DNA from: Chloroflexota bacterium
GTDB lineage: Bacteria > Chloroflexota > Anaerolineae > Anaerolineales > Villigracilaceae
Direction of reading: 5' to 3'
Length of the DNA: 54,652 nucleotides
NCBI GenBank assembly: GCA_016235425.1
Contig: JACRLC010000054.1
Location: 1 to 54,652 of the forward strand
This document shows, one piece after another, positions 42,482 through 52,951 of the stretch. How positions within the stretch are numbered: the first letter of the stretch is position 1; each line of letters begins with the position of its first letter. The notes under the pieces were generated by a model that saw nothing but the letters and a program-made list of their open reading frames with translations, searched no databases and was not told the origin of the DNA. A program made the position numbers and the translations under genes.

Positions 42482-44893
42482 TTACGGTTGCCAGTTATCG
42501 GTTCGCGAACCGGAGCCGCTGGTTGGGACCGTGTAGGTATGGTTGCTCCCGCCTTCCCAGACGATGGAGCCATTCGGATTCTTGACGATGTATTTGTACT
42601 GGATCGTCTGGCCCTTGCTGGCGGTAAACGTCACCGGGCCGCTCCAGGTGTTGCTGTTTACCCAGGCTAGTGGAACGGCTTGAGCCGTGTTCCAGTTGCC
42701 CAGTTCGGGCACATTGCCGACGATGAAGATGTTTTGTCCATAGTAAGTCACATAGCCGACCTCCGTAAAGGTGACTTGAACCGAGGCAGAGGTGGGGGTT
42801 GCCGTGGGGGGAATTGGCGTAGGCGTTGCCGTGGCAGGGATGGGCGTGGGCGTCGCGGTGGGTGATGAGCCGCCTGCCACCAATACGGCTCCCCAACGGG
42901 CCGACACAGGCACAGACACCGAGCCGTTGGACACAGTATAAGTTGCACTCCCGTTCAAAACATCGGTCAACATTGTGCCATTGGCAACATAGCCGGAGAC
43001 GTTGATGGTCAATGTGCGTGCCGCCGCATTGTTATTGAGCGCAACGACGATCTTGTTGGAAGCGTCATCGCGGCCAAACGCGTACCCGCCATTGGCATCG
43101 TCAACCAACAATCCATGCTGAACGTTGCCGGTACGCAGGGCAGAGTAGCTCTTCCGCAGGCTGATGAGCTGTTTGTACGCGTTGCGTAAGGTCAGGTCTT
43201 CACTGCCCCACGGATAAGTGCGCCGCGAATCGGGGTCATTACCGCCGGTTACACCTACTTCATCGCCATAATAGATCGTGGGCGCACCGGCGTAGGTCAT
43301 TTGGAAAAGGGCGGCCAGTTTGAGCTTGCTCTTATCCCCTCCTGCGTCGTTCAGGAAGCGGGCTGTATCATGTGAATCGATCAGATTCATCATGGCATAC
43401 CAAGCCGGAGCCGGGTAATCCTCCTGGATCGCTGCCAGGAGATTGTTGAAGGTTGTTGCGTTGCTTGTTCCTTTGGCGATGAAATCGGTGAGCGCAAATT
43501 TGAAGCGATAATTCATCAGCGAGTCCATCTCGTTGCCGACCAGATACTCACTGCCATCGCCCCAGACCTCGCCGATCAGCGGCGCGTTGCTGTTGGCGGC
43601 TTTGATCGCCGTGCGCGAGCCCTGCCAAAAAGTATGGCTGACCTCGTCGGCTACGTCAAAGCGCCAGCCCGCCGCACCCTGGTTGAGCCAGTATTTCTGA
43701 ACGCTGTCTGTGTTGTTGTAAATGTAATTCTTGACATCCGCAGTTTCACTCAGCGTTGGGATGGTGGCAAAGCCCCACCAACTGCTGTAATCGGGCGAAC
43801 CCAGGATTCCCTGCACTGGCGTATCCCAGTTGATCTGAGGCTCGCCGGAATCCCATGTGTGATTTCTGTTCAGGTCGTCATACCAGCGGATCGGGCACTG
43901 GCTTACCGCATACCACGTCCAGTATGCCGAAGCGGAGCAGTTGGTGACAACATCCTGGAAGTATGGATGCGCCACGCTGGTGTGATTGAAAACGCCGTCG
44001 AGAATGACCTTGATGCCGCGGGCATTCGCCTCGGTGATGAGAGTTTGGAAAGCCGCCAAATCCCCAAAATACGGATCAATGGTTTTGTAATCGCCGGTAT
44101 CATACAAATGATTGGACGGCGCGCTGAAAACCGGGTTGAAGTAAATCACCGTCACACCCAGGTCCTGGAGAACGTCGAGTTTGGCAGTCACACCCGCCAG
44201 GTCGCCGCCGAAGAAATCGCGCCCTTTGGGAGGATTCTCCGGCAGGTCATTCCAGTTGGTGTGCATCAGGACGTTATCGCCGTAAACCTTGTCGGTGGAG
44301 AGGGGATCGTTCGCGGTGCTGCCGTTATAGAAGCGGTCGGGGAAAATCTGATAGATAACGGCGTCTTTCAGCCACTGGGGAGTGCTGAAGTTCGGGTCGT
44401 AAACAGTGATGTTGTAGTCGCTGACTTGATTTTCCAGGTCGAACATTTGCCCCCAACCGCCGTCACGCGAACCGTCGTCGCTGTAGTAGTCTGTGTCATT
44501 TCCGTCCACAACCCGGAAGTGATACCACAGCACCGTGGGCGTGGACTGGGCGGGAATCGTCACCTGCCAATAATCGTAAGTGGCGTCGTTGCTGGCCCAA
44601 CTCATGGAATAGAGTTGTTCCTGCCCCAGAGTGGAGTTCCAAATACGGACGGCGGCCCCGGTTATGTCGTAGCGATAGGAACGCAGCTTGAGCGTGATCG
44701 CCTGGCCTGTGGGAACGGCTCCGTAAAGACTCCGGTAGGAGGTGTCACGTGTATTGTGGCCCACGCCATTCCATTCGACGTTATTGTCGTTGGCGGCGGC
44801 TTGGACCGGTGAAGTGCTCCCAAGCATGGTCAGCACCAATACAAGGACCAGTCCTGCAAAAAACAACAGTTTCGGAAATGTAGCACGTTGCAT
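42482..44893 (-). CDS. Secreted GH13 alpha-amylase/neopullulanase-type enzyme with CBM20
   Basis: 803 residues. Signal peptide about 1-33 (LLFFAGLVLVLVLTMLGSTS then VQAAA). An N-terminal beta domain (about 35-160) of the pullulanase/neopullulanase type; the GH13 barrel from about 175 (LKDAVIYQIFPDRFYNGS), with the catalytic nucleophile in GWRFDVADE (about residue 410), acid/base in LIGEVWGDGSE (about 440) and IDSHDTARF (about 507). A Thr/Pro-rich linker (TATPTPIPATATPTPIPPTA) leads to a CBM20 starch-binding domain (VTFTEVGYVTYYGQNIFIVG, ELGNWNTAQAVPL). It degrades starch or maltodextrin outside the cell. AAGGAG before the ATG. Confidence 0.92.
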   Translation of the reverse strand: MQRATFPKLLFFAGLVLVLVLTMLGSTSPVQAAANDNNVEWNGVGHNTRDTSYRSLYGAVPTGQAITLKLRSYRYDITGAAVRIWNSTLGQEQLYSMSWASNDATYDYWQVTIPAQSTPTVLWYHFRVVDGNDTDYYSDDGSRDGGWGQMFDLENQVSDYNITVYDPNFSTPQWLKDAVIYQIFPDRFYNGSTANDPLSTDKVYGDNVLMHTNWNDLPENPPKGRDFFGGDLAGVTAKLDVLQDLGVTVIYFNPVFSAPSNHLYDTGDYKTIDPYFGDLAAFQTLITEANARGIKVILDGVFNHTSVAHPYFQDVVTNCSASAYWTWYAVSQCPIRWYDDLNRNHTWDSGEPQINWDTPVQGILGSPDYSSWWGFATIPTLSETADVKNYIYNNTDSVQKYWLNQGAAGWRFDVADEVSHTFWQGSRTAIKAANSNAPLIGEVWGDGSEYLVGNEMDSLMNYRFKFALTDFIAKGTSNATTFNNLLAAIQEDYPAPAWYAMMNLIDSHDTARFLNDAGGDKSKLKLAALFQMTYAGAPTIYYGDEVGVTGGNDPDSRRTYPWGSEDLTLRNAYKQLISLRKSYSALRTGNVQHGLLVDDANGGYAFGRDDASNKIVVALNNNAAARTLTINVSGYVANGTMLTDVLNGSATYTVSNGSVSVPVSARWGAVLVAGGSSPTATPTPIPATATPTPIPPTATPTSASVQVTFTEVGYVTYYGQNIFIVGNVPELGNWNTAQAVPLAWVNSNTWSGPVTFTASKGQTIQYKYIVKNPNGSIVWEGGSNHTYTVPTSGSGSRTDNWQP

Positions 44894-45100
44894 AAAGTAT
44901 CTCCTTCTTCTTGTTTGGAATATTTATCAGCCAGAAATTGCCTGGCATAATATTCTGAGCGAGGAAACTTTTTCACAACCCGGACAAATGACTGCTGTGT
45001 AATTACAACTGCACTAAAAAGAGAAAAACGGCAGGATTCATTATCTTTCGCTATCCGCTGATTATATGCGGGTTAAATTGAATTGCAATGGTAAATAAGG

Positions 45101-46138
45101 TTATGATCGCACGACCCTTGCCCTCATCACAAACCGATTAATTGCCCCAAAGCGATACTTGTATTCCTCGTCGCCGCGCATGAAATCGAATTCACAACGG
45201 TTGTTCTCACAACACCATTGAATGACATGCGCCAGCAAGACCCAGCCCGGTGAAAGTTCCATGTGGCCGCGGCCTACGCCTGAGTTGTAACCCCATAATT
45301 TTCCCTTGTAATCGAAGTTGAGCGACGCGGCGGCTTTGACGCCGTCCACTTCCAGGAAGCCGAGCCACAGATAACCCTGCTCGTGCGCGGCGCGCAGGAT
45401 GGCGGTCATTTGCGCGCGCATGGCCGGGTGCAGGAAGTTTGCCTTGTTCGGGTCCTGTACCATGAGATCGAAGAAACCGTTGATCTCAGTTTCGATATCC
45501 GCGGTATGGTCTGCAGCGTAAAAACGGACAATCCCCGATTCCACCGCCCTTCGCATCTTGCGGCGGATCTCGTGACGCTGTTTCTTTTCGATGCCCGCAA
45601 GATAGGCTTCAAAATCACCTGTCAGCGGGATGTAGGGGGTGGGACGGTATATCTCCTTTGTGAAGGTCCAGCCGCGTTTGGCGGATTCCTCTTCGAGCGC
45701 GGCTAACGTGGGAGATGAACCGGGGAGGTTATACCAATCGAGGCCGTGCCAGCTCGAGGTCCCGCGTGAAGCGATGTAATCGAGCAGGCCGCTGATGAAG
45801 CGCGGTAAATCTGCGGGGCGGACGATCAAGTCCAGGTAGTCGGAAATTTCGATACTGCCAATGAACATCAACGCGGGCTGGCTTTCATATTCGGCCAGGA
45901 AGAGAGGGGCGATGCCGATAAGCTGGCCGTTTTCGCGGGCTGAGATGAGAAGCAGTTCAGCCTGCTTCCATTCACCGCCGCCAAGATGTTCCCACCATGC
46001 GCGCAAATATTCATATCGAAGAAAGGGCGTATCGTTGATGGACTCGGATAATAGGTTGTTCCATGTTTGAGGATCGAGTTCAGAGAAATCTTTGTGAAGG
46101 ATGAATTCCATTATCAATTCCGTGATGTGTTGGGACAT
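45101..46138 (-). CDS. FemAB/BioF2-like GNAT acyltransferase
   Basis: 345 residues of the CelD/BioF2-FemAB type: DTPFLRYEYLRAWWEHLGGG, APLFLAEYESQPALMFIGSI, PYIPLTGDFEAYLAGIEKKQ, HEIRRKMRRAVESG, and a C-terminal KLWGYNSGVGRGHMELSPGW then CEFDFMRGDEEYKYRFG. Such enzymes transfer acyl or aminoacyl groups to polysaccharide or peptidoglycan precursors; the substrate is unknown. The internal ATG at 46111 is an alternative start; neither has a strong Shine-Dalgarno. Confidence 0.82.
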   Translation of the reverse strand: MSQHITELIMEFILHKDFSELDPQTWNNLLSESINDTPFLRYEYLRAWWEHLGGGEWKQAELLLISARENGQLIGIAPLFLAEYESQPALMFIGSIEISDYLDLIVRPADLPRFISGLLDYIASRGTSSWHGLDWYNLPGSSPTLAALEEESAKRGWTFTKEIYRPTPYIPLTGDFEAYLAGIEKKQRHEIRRKMRRAVESGIVRFYAADHTADIETEINGFFDLMVQDPNKANFLHPAMRAQMTAILRAAHEQGYLWLGFLEVDGVKAAASLNFDYKGKLWGYNSGVGRGHMELSPGWVLLAHVIQWCCENNRCEFDFMRGDEEYKYRFGAINRFVMRARVVRS

Positions 46139-46194
46139 GTTTCGGCCAAATTTTACCAGTATAATGATGGCAACCCTTTGGTTATTCTTACGCT

Positions 46195-48609
46195 ATGGCT
46201 CTTGACCTGACTCTCCTGCCACTCTATCGCAATAACGGACAGGAAGCCGCTTCCATGCCCGGCTTGCTTGTTCTCACGCCGCCTCGAAAGACAGCGCGCG
46301 GCCGCGAGCAGGACCGGCTCACGGCTTACCTGCTTCTTACGGGCAACGCAAGTTTTACCGGCGCGGAGTACACAAAACTTGCCGCAGACGCGGTGAACGT
46401 TTTTTATCAATCTCCCGGTTCGCTCACCAATGCACTGCGCCTCGCGGCTGAATCAGTCAACCATGCTTTGCTCGAACGCAACATGTCCACCAGCGGGCGC
46501 GGCCAATACGTTATTGGCTGGCTCACGCTGGCCGCGTTGCGCGAAAACCAATGCACGCTTTTACTCAGCGGTCCCATGCACGTTTACTGGCTCGGTCACG
46601 GCGGCGCGCGCCACTATTTTGAGCCTGCCATTTCGGGCAAGGGTCTTGGACTGGGTCAAGCGGCGGCCATCCATTATTCACAGGCCGCGCTCCAGGCAGG
46701 CGACCGTCTTGTGCTTTGTGGCAAGGTTCCCGCCGCGTGGGAAAGCACATTGAACGATGCCGCGCCTGCTTCGCTGGACGCGACCCGCCGCCGCCTCGTC
46801 AGCCTCACCGGCGACGATTTGAATGCGGTTTTGATTCAAGCGACTGAAGGCACGGGCAGGCTGACTCTGCTAAACGGAACGTTCCAACCCCAGGCCGATC
46901 CCGTTACCCAAACCGCCTCGCATCCACCCCTGACCTCAAACCTGCCGCGCGTCAAAGAAACAGAATCTCAAACCGAAGAGATCCCCGTTCCCCTCCCCGC
47001 GCATGTTGTGCAGCCTTCAGCGTATACCATTCCGCCGCAGCATGAAGAAGAAGTTTTGGAGCAGCCAGCTTCTTCAAATTTGACCTTTACCCCAATCAAT
47101 CCGACGCGCAGAACGGCGCCGCGCGAATTTCCTTCATCCATACCGCGCGCGAAGCCTCAGGAACCACAGCCCGAACCGCCTGCCGAGGAGAAAGTCCCTC
47201 CAATTATTCAGGAGGACATCCCGCCCCAATACGGCGGGGAAACCAAAAAACCTGAGACGCCGCGCGAACCCTCCGAGCGGACGCGGCAGGCGGCAAAGGC
47301 ACTTGCCGGCGGAATTCAGGGAGTCCGCCGCATGAATATACGCGTGGGCGAAGGCTTGCAAAAGTTTTTGCCGCGCCTGCTTCCGGGAAGCGAACCTGGC
47401 GAAATGCTTACCTTGTCTCCTGCCATGATGGTCTTTTTAGCCGTCCTGATCCCGCTTCTTGTGAGCACAATCGCAATCACAGTATTTTTCAAATATGGCT
47501 ACAGCCTCCAATATCAAAATTATCTGGACCAGGCAAAGGAATTCGGCGCACAGGCCTCCAGCCTTACTGACCCGGTGGAACAGCGCGAGGCCTGGCGAAA
47601 CGTTTTACTCAACCTGGAACGCGCCGAGGACTTCAAAGAAACCGAGGAGACGAAATCCCTGCGCCGGGAGGCCGAAGCCCATCTCGATCAACTGCTCGGA
47701 ACCATGCGCCTGCAATTTTCACCCGCCTTCAGCAGTAATCTGGGTATGGAGATCAGCCGCATGGCCGCCAGTGAAACGGACTTATTCCTGCTCAACGCGG
47801 CCAACGGGGAAGTCATGCGCGCCGAACTCACCAGCAACGGTTTTCAACTGGATACCGCCTTCAATTGCGCGCCCGGCGATTTCGGAAACGCGACTGTCGG
47901 CCCGCTGGTGGATATCCTTGCCATGCCGGGATTGAATTCGATCAATGCGACTGTGCTCGGCGTGGATGCCAGTGGAAACTTGTTATATTGTGCGCCGGGC
48001 CAGGTGGCGCAGGCCATTCCACTGCTGCCTCCCGATACCAATTGGGTGCGCGTCACCGCCTTTACGATGGATGGGGGCAACCTTTACGTGCTTGATGCTC
48101 CCGCCCGCGCGGTGTGGGTCTATACGGGGAAGGATGGCACTTTTATAGACCGGCCCTACTTTTTCTTTGGCGGCCAGACTCCCGAAAAGCAGGATGTGAT
48201 CGACCTGCTCGTGGCAGGTGATGAACTCTACATGCTCCACGCCGACGGGCATCTTTCCAATTGTTCGTACAGCCGCATCGAGAGCGCGCCCACACATTGT
48301 GAAGATCCGATCATGCTGACCAACCCGTTCCCGGCTTATCAGGATCAGGACCTGTTTGGAACCGCTCACATCACACAGATGGCCGCCAGCGCCCCGCCGG
48401 ATACATCCCTCCTTTTGTTGAGCGCGGACGATCAGTCTGTGCTTCGGATCACACCGCGTTCGTTTGAGCTGCAAAACCAAATCCGGCCCGCTGCGGGATC
48501 GTCGAGTCCGCTGGCATCGGGACCTGTGGGTGCGATGGCTGTCGGTCCAAACCACGTGCTTTATCTGGCGCTAAAAGGCCAGGTCTATTTTGCGACGGGC
48601 ATGCCGTAA
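46195..48609 (+). CDS. Membrane protein with degenerate PP2C-like domain and extracellular propeller-like part
   Basis: 804 residues. Residues about 1-225 resemble a PP2C fold (VNHALLERN...GQYVIGWLTLAALRENQCTL, HVYWLGHGGARHYFEPAISG, AGDRLVLCGKVP) but the DG and GD metal motifs are missing, so it is probably a pseudophosphatase. Residues 225-390 are Pro/Glu-rich linker. One membrane span lies near 405-430 (MMVFLAVLIPLLVSTIAITV). The C-terminal 370 residues form beta-rich repeats, probably a sensor or scaffold outside. TATAAT at 46160-46165 is a likely promoter. It may be linked functionally to the kinase/PP2C operon. Confidence 0.65.
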   Translation: MALDLTLLPLYRNNGQEAASMPGLLVLTPPRKTARGREQDRLTAYLLLTGNASFTGAEYTKLAADAVNVFYQSPGSLTNALRLAAESVNHALLERNMSTSGRGQYVIGWLTLAALRENQCTLLLSGPMHVYWLGHGGARHYFEPAISGKGLGLGQAAAIHYSQAALQAGDRLVLCGKVPAAWESTLNDAAPASLDATRRRLVSLTGDDLNAVLIQATEGTGRLTLLNGTFQPQADPVTQTASHPPLTSNLPRVKETESQTEEIPVPLPAHVVQPSAYTIPPQHEEEVLEQPASSNLTFTPINPTRRTAPREFPSSIPRAKPQEPQPEPPAEEKVPPIIQEDIPPQYGGETKKPETPREPSERTRQAAKALAGGIQGVRRMNIRVGEGLQKFLPRLLPGSEPGEMLTLSPAMMVFLAVLIPLLVSTIAITVFFKYGYSLQYQNYLDQAKEFGAQASSLTDPVEQREAWRNVLLNLERAEDFKETEETKSLRREAEAHLDQLLGTMRLQFSPAFSSNLGMEISRMAASETDLFLLNAANGEVMRAELTSNGFQLDTAFNCAPGDFGNATVGPLVDILAMPGLNSINATVLGVDASGNLLYCAPGQVAQAIPLLPPDTNWVRVTAFTMDGGNLYVLDAPARAVWVYTGKDGTFIDRPYFFFGGQTPEKQDVIDLLVAGDELYMLHADGHLSNCSYSRIESAPTHCEDPIMLTNPFPAYQDQDLFGTAHITQMAASAPPDTSLLLLSADDQSVLRITPRSFELQNQIRPAAGSSSPLASGPVGAMAVGPNHVLYLALKGQVYFATGMP

Positions 48610-48710
48610 GTATCCCTGACCTGCCGGCAGTTGTACCCGGCTTGCTTCATCCGCAGTTCAACCACCGATGGAACAACCTGCAATTGTGATGGAATTTAAC
48701 AGGAGACATC

Positions 48711-49703
48711 ATGTCGAACTTTCTCGCATCTCTCTCCAAATTATTTGCTCCCAAATCCGCCCCGATTAAATTGCCGCCCGATAGCCTCACTGAACCGGCG
48801 CAGATCACCCAGAGTAAAGTGCTGGTGACCGTTTACGATCCGGTGATGGATGCCGCCGGAAGGACTCTCTCAGAGCAGCAAAGCTGGTATCGCACCGCAG
48901 ACCTGGTCACCGGTTTTATGGCCGATATCCTGCAAACCAGCAACGGCCTGGCTCGTTATCAAATCGTTCAGCGTGTGGACGTGGACGAATTCCCCGCCAA
49001 GATCGACGGCTTTCGTTACACCCCGCAAACCTACATGGACGTTCTGCGCGGCGCGTCGTCCCCGCATATGCCGCAGGAAGTGGATTACAACGCCATTCTC
49101 GGCAAATACAATATTCCGAGCCGCGTGGCAAAAAATGAGATTGACGAAGTGTGGGTGTTCGCTTTTCCCCATGCCGGGTTTTATGAATCCATCATGGCCG
49201 GACCGGGCGCCTTCTGGTGTAACGCACCCGCGCTGAAAAACACGGATACCAGCAAGCGCCGCTTCGTGGTCATGGGCTTTTCGTACGAGCGTTACATCGG
49301 CGAAATGCTCGAATCCTTCGGCCATCGCACCGAATCGATCATGGAAAAGACGTTCAGCAAATTGACGGGAGAGGCAAATCTCTGGAAGCGCTTTATCTGT
49401 TACGAAAAATCCGCGCCAGGCAGGGCCGCCTGCGGCAACATTCATTTTGCGCCCAACAGCCAGCAGGACTATGACTGGAATAACCCGACTCCTGTGAAAA
49501 GCGAATGCTACGATTGGCAGTTAAACTTCCCCAATTTCAAAAAAGACATTCGCACGGTCAGCCCTTCCGAGTGGGGAAGCGGGGACATCCGCGCCCATCA
49601 TACCTGGTGGCTGGGCCACATCCCGAAAGTGGCCGGGCGCAGGAACGGGATTCACAATAACTGGTGGCAGTATGCTGTGAATCCGAATAAAGTGATCGTT
49701 TAG
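48711..49703 (+). CDS. Conserved protein of unknown function
   Basis: 330 residues, no signal peptide. Conserved-looking segments include NEIDEVWVFAFPHAGFYESI, MAGPGAFWCNAPALKN, RRFVVMGFSYERYIGEMLES, FGHRTESIMEKTFS, CGNIHFAPNSQQDYDWNNP and HHTWWLGHIPKVAGRRNGIH. The histidine and acidic residues in HAGF, GHRTES and HHTWW could bind a metal, suggesting a hydrolase, but I cannot name the family. AGGAG 5 nt before the ATG. Confidence 0.7.
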   Translation: MSNFLASLSKLFAPKSAPIKLPPDSLTEPAQITQSKVLVTVYDPVMDAAGRTLSEQQSWYRTADLVTGFMADILQTSNGLARYQIVQRVDVDEFPAKIDGFRYTPQTYMDVLRGASSPHMPQEVDYNAILGKYNIPSRVAKNEIDEVWVFAFPHAGFYESIMAGPGAFWCNAPALKNTDTSKRRFVVMGFSYERYIGEMLESFGHRTESIMEKTFSKLTGEANLWKRFICYEKSAPGRAACGNIHFAPNSQQDYDWNNPTPVKSECYDWQLNFPNFKKDIRTVSPSEWGSGDIRAHHTWWLGHIPKVAGRRNGIHNNWWQYAVNPNKVIV

Positions 49704-49852
49704 GGATCGGGCCGGCGCGCCTTCCTCGAGCGGTTGAAGATTCCTATGAAATTTGCAAGTTGGCTGTTATTCATCTGTAACGTGCCGGGGGGAAAGCCGC
49801 GCATACAATGTAATTGTAAGTGTAAAAGTTCATTTGCACTTTTCGAGCGATT

Positions 49853-52800
49853 ATGTATGCTCACTTGCCGTTATTGATCCCGCTGATCTACCTGCTCGCC
49901 GCCATTCCATATGCAAGCCTGGGGTTATACGCGTGGCATCATAGGCCCGCCGCGGCGGTTATTCCCTTCGCGTGGATGATGCTTGGGATGGCTGTATGGT
50001 CGTCTTTATATTCACTTGAAATCCTATTCCCGGATGTCAATACCAAGCTTCGACTCGATAATATCGAGTACTTCGGCGTCGTCTCGATCCCCGTCTTTTT
50101 TCTGATTTTTGCGCTCGAATACAATGGCAAAGGCCATCTTCTCACTTTGCGTAACAAGGGCTTACTCTGGTGTATCCCGCTGGTTATTTTGATCCTTGTC
50201 TCGACCAATGAATTTCACGGATTAATGTGGAAATCCGCGACGGTCGAGCAAAACTACGGCTTATTTCTGCTAAATATTCAGCCTCAATTTTTCTTTTGGG
50301 TAAACGTAATTTACTCCTATATCCTTCTTTTAGCCGGAAGCTTGATCCTCATCATGGAGTTCGTTCAGCGGCCGGGAATTTATCGTTTCCAGGCGAGTCT
50401 CGTAATTATCGGTTTAATCTTCCCCTGGATTGGAAACGTTATTTATCTGACCGGGCTTGGTCCCATCCACAACCTTGACCTGACCCCGCTTTTCTTCATC
50501 CCAACCAGCATCGCCCTGGGATGGGCTATTGCGCGCTATCGCCTGTTGGATGTCATCCCGCTCGAACATGCGGCGGTATTGCAGAACATGCGCGATGGCG
50601 TCATCGTGCTGGATTCGCAGGAACGCGTTTTATACATCAATCCGATTGCCGGGCTGTTGATGGGCCGCACGGAGGCGGAGACAATCGGCCAGCCGCTTAC
50701 CCGCGTTTCCGCGAGCTATGCGGATGCAATAACGCCCGAACTGACAGGGCAGGAAAAACAATTCGAAGTGACATTTAATGGGAGCGGAAGCGCATCCATC
50801 TACGATGTAACCATCTCTCCCATGCCCGCGTCACAGAAATCCATTGCCCCTCAAAACTCCAACTATGTGGTCATCTTTCACGATATTACCCAGCGCAAGG
50901 AAATGGAGACAATCCTCAGCCGCCGGGAAGCCATGATGGAAGCCGTCAGCCTTGCCGCGGATCAATTTCTGAAAGAGTCCCTGTGGGAGCATAACATTCC
51001 CGATATTCTCAAAAGGATCGGGCAGGCGGCGGATGTAAGCCGGGTATACGTGGTTATGAATTACACGGATGAGAAAGGCGTCCTCCACAGCAGCCTGTGT
51101 TATGAGTGGGCGGCTCCGGGCATAAAATCGCGGCTGGATGATTTGAATATGCAGCATATCCCGCTTCAGCAGGCCGGTTTCAGCCGCTGGGAGGATACTC
51201 TCAAAAAGGGACAATCCGTTCACGGCCTGTTGCGAGAATTCCCGGAATCTGAAAAGGACTTTTTGAAGAAGTACAAGATCAAATCAATGGCGGTCATGCC
51301 CATTTTTGTGGACAAGTTATGGTGGGGATTCATTGGGTTCGACGATTGCCGCCGCGAACGCAAATGGACCGTTGTCGAATTGGAAGCCCTGCATATCGCC
51401 GCCAATATCTTCGGCTCCACCGAAACGCGCGCCCGCGCCGAGCAAAAACTACTTCGCCGACAGCGCACGCTGAACATGCTTCACGAGATCGTCCTGCTCT
51501 CCCTTCAAGCTCCCAACCTGCAATCCATGGCGCATAACCTTGTGGAGCGCATGAAGGAACTGCTCAATGCCGATGGCTGTTATCTCGCTCTTTGGGACGA
51601 ACCCTACCGGCAGGCCATTCCTCTGGCCGGTTCCGGCAAGGAAATAGACGCGTTCCTGGCATTCCGCCCTGCGCCGGGAGAAAAAACACTCACAGCCTCC
51701 GCCCTGCAGATTGGGCACACATTGGTGATAGGGGATACCCAGAATCACCAACTGACCGACTACAAATTTCCTCCCAATTTCTCCGCGAAATCCATCATCG
51801 TATTTCCGCTGATTGCAGGCAATAACCGGCTGGGCGCGATCATCCTGACTTCTAACCGCTATCGCCAGTTACTGCCCGAGGAAATTTCCATCGGCGAACA
51901 GGCATCCAGTTTGATTGCGCTCTCCCTCGAAAAATTCCAGGCCATGGAACATGCCCGCCGCCGGGCCGAAGAATCCGAAACCCTGCGAAAGGCCGGGGCC
52001 GCAGTCACTGAAACCCTGCACCATGAAGAGGCGGTTGTCCGCATTCTCGAACAACTGTCGCAGGTGATTTCCTACGACAGCGCCTCCGTTCAAATCCTCG
52101 ATGGGAACGAACTGGAGATCATTGGCGGGCGCGGTTGGGAAAATGTGAGCGACGTAATCGGCATTCGTTTTCCAATTCCCGGAGATAACCCCAATACCAT
52201 CGTTATTCAAACCGGAAAACCCTACCTGTTGTTGGAGGCGGATAAAGCCTACAAGGCCTTCAATAACCCGCCTCATAACCATATCCTTTCCTGGCTGGGA
52301 GTGCCGCTCATGGTGCAGGATCGTGTCATCGGCCTGCTTGCCGTTGATAGTTCCAAACCGCATCATTTTACGAATGAGAATATTAACCTGGTGGCCGCAT
52401 TTGCCGAACAGGTTGCCATCGCGCTTGAGAATGCCCGCCTCTTCACCCAAACCCAAACCCTTGCCATCACCGATGCGCTTACGGGTGTGTACAATCGCCG
52501 CGGCCTGATCGAGTTGGGAGAATTCGAGTTCGCCCGCGCCCGCCGCATCAGCCGCCCATTCTCTGTGATCATGATTGACATTGACCACTTCAAGCGCGTC
52601 AACGACCACCACGGCCATGCCGCAGGCGATGAAGTCCTTCGGGCATTGGCGCAGCGCTGCCGGGTCGGCTCGCGAACCGTTGACCTGGTTGGGAGATACG
52701 GCGGCGAAGAATTTCTGATCCTTTTGCCCGAATCCAATCTTGAATCTGCCCGGCTTGTGGCCGAACGCCTTAGGCAGTCCCTGCACAATGAATCCATTCA

Positions 52801-52951
52801 AACCGAAGCCGGGCCGATGCGGATTACGATCAGCATCGGCGTTGCAGAAATGACCGACACAGACAATCTTAAGTCATTGATCGCCCGCGCCGACGGGGCA
52901 TTGTACGAAGCCAAGAACAGCGGACGAAATCGCGTTATGCTCGCAAAATGA
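49853..52951 (+). CDS. 7TM-PAS-GAF-GGDEF diguanylate cyclase
   Basis: 1032 residues. An N-terminal seven-helix sensor domain (about 1-225, histidine-kinase N7TM type), PAS about 235-345 (VLQNMRDGVIVLDSQERVLY), three GAF-like domains (about 360-530, 540-690, 700-860), then GGDEF about 870-1030. The active site reads GRYGGEEFLIL, with DIDHFKRVNDHHGHAAGDEV upstream, so it should make cyclic di-GMP. The inhibitory RxxD site is present five residues before GGEEF (RTVD), which implies product feedback control. No EAL domain. Confidence 0.93.
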   Translation: MYAHLPLLIPLIYLLAAIPYASLGLYAWHHRPAAAVIPFAWMMLGMAVWSSLYSLEILFPDVNTKLRLDNIEYFGVVSIPVFFLIFALEYNGKGHLLTLRNKGLLWCIPLVILILVSTNEFHGLMWKSATVEQNYGLFLLNIQPQFFFWVNVIYSYILLLAGSLILIMEFVQRPGIYRFQASLVIIGLIFPWIGNVIYLTGLGPIHNLDLTPLFFIPTSIALGWAIARYRLLDVIPLEHAAVLQNMRDGVIVLDSQERVLYINPIAGLLMGRTEAETIGQPLTRVSASYADAITPELTGQEKQFEVTFNGSGSASIYDVTISPMPASQKSIAPQNSNYVVIFHDITQRKEMETILSRREAMMEAVSLAADQFLKESLWEHNIPDILKRIGQAADVSRVYVVMNYTDEKGVLHSSLCYEWAAPGIKSRLDDLNMQHIPLQQAGFSRWEDTLKKGQSVHGLLREFPESEKDFLKKYKIKSMAVMPIFVDKLWWGFIGFDDCRRERKWTVVELEALHIAANIFGSTETRARAEQKLLRRQRTLNMLHEIVLLSLQAPNLQSMAHNLVERMKELLNADGCYLALWDEPYRQAIPLAGSGKEIDAFLAFRPAPGEKTLTASALQIGHTLVIGDTQNHQLTDYKFPPNFSAKSIIVFPLIAGNNRLGAIILTSNRYRQLLPEEISIGEQASSLIALSLEKFQAMEHARRRAEESETLRKAGAAVTETLHHEEAVVRILEQLSQVISYDSASVQILDGNELEIIGGRGWENVSDVIGIRFPIPGDNPNTIVIQTGKPYLLLEADKAYKAFNNPPHNHILSWLGVPLMVQDRVIGLLAVDSSKPHHFTNENINLVAAFAEQVAIALENARLFTQTQTLAITDALTGVYNRRGLIELGEFEFARARRISRPFSVIMIDIDHFKRVNDHHGHAAGDEVLRALAQRCRVGSRTVDLVGRYGGEEFLILLPESNLESARLVAERLRQSLHNESIQTEAGPMRITISIGVAEMTDTDNLKSLIARADGALYEAKNSGRNRVMLAK

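Noticed and set aside
43634-44812. 392-aa open frame on the plus strand opposite the amylase gene
   Set aside because: It is antisense to a convincing GH13 gene, with no domain pattern; an effect of high GC codon bias.
51869-52801. 310-aa open frame on the minus strand opposite the diguanylate cyclase
   Set aside because: Lies wholly over the GAF/GGDEF coding region, whose motifs are clear; treated as a shadow.
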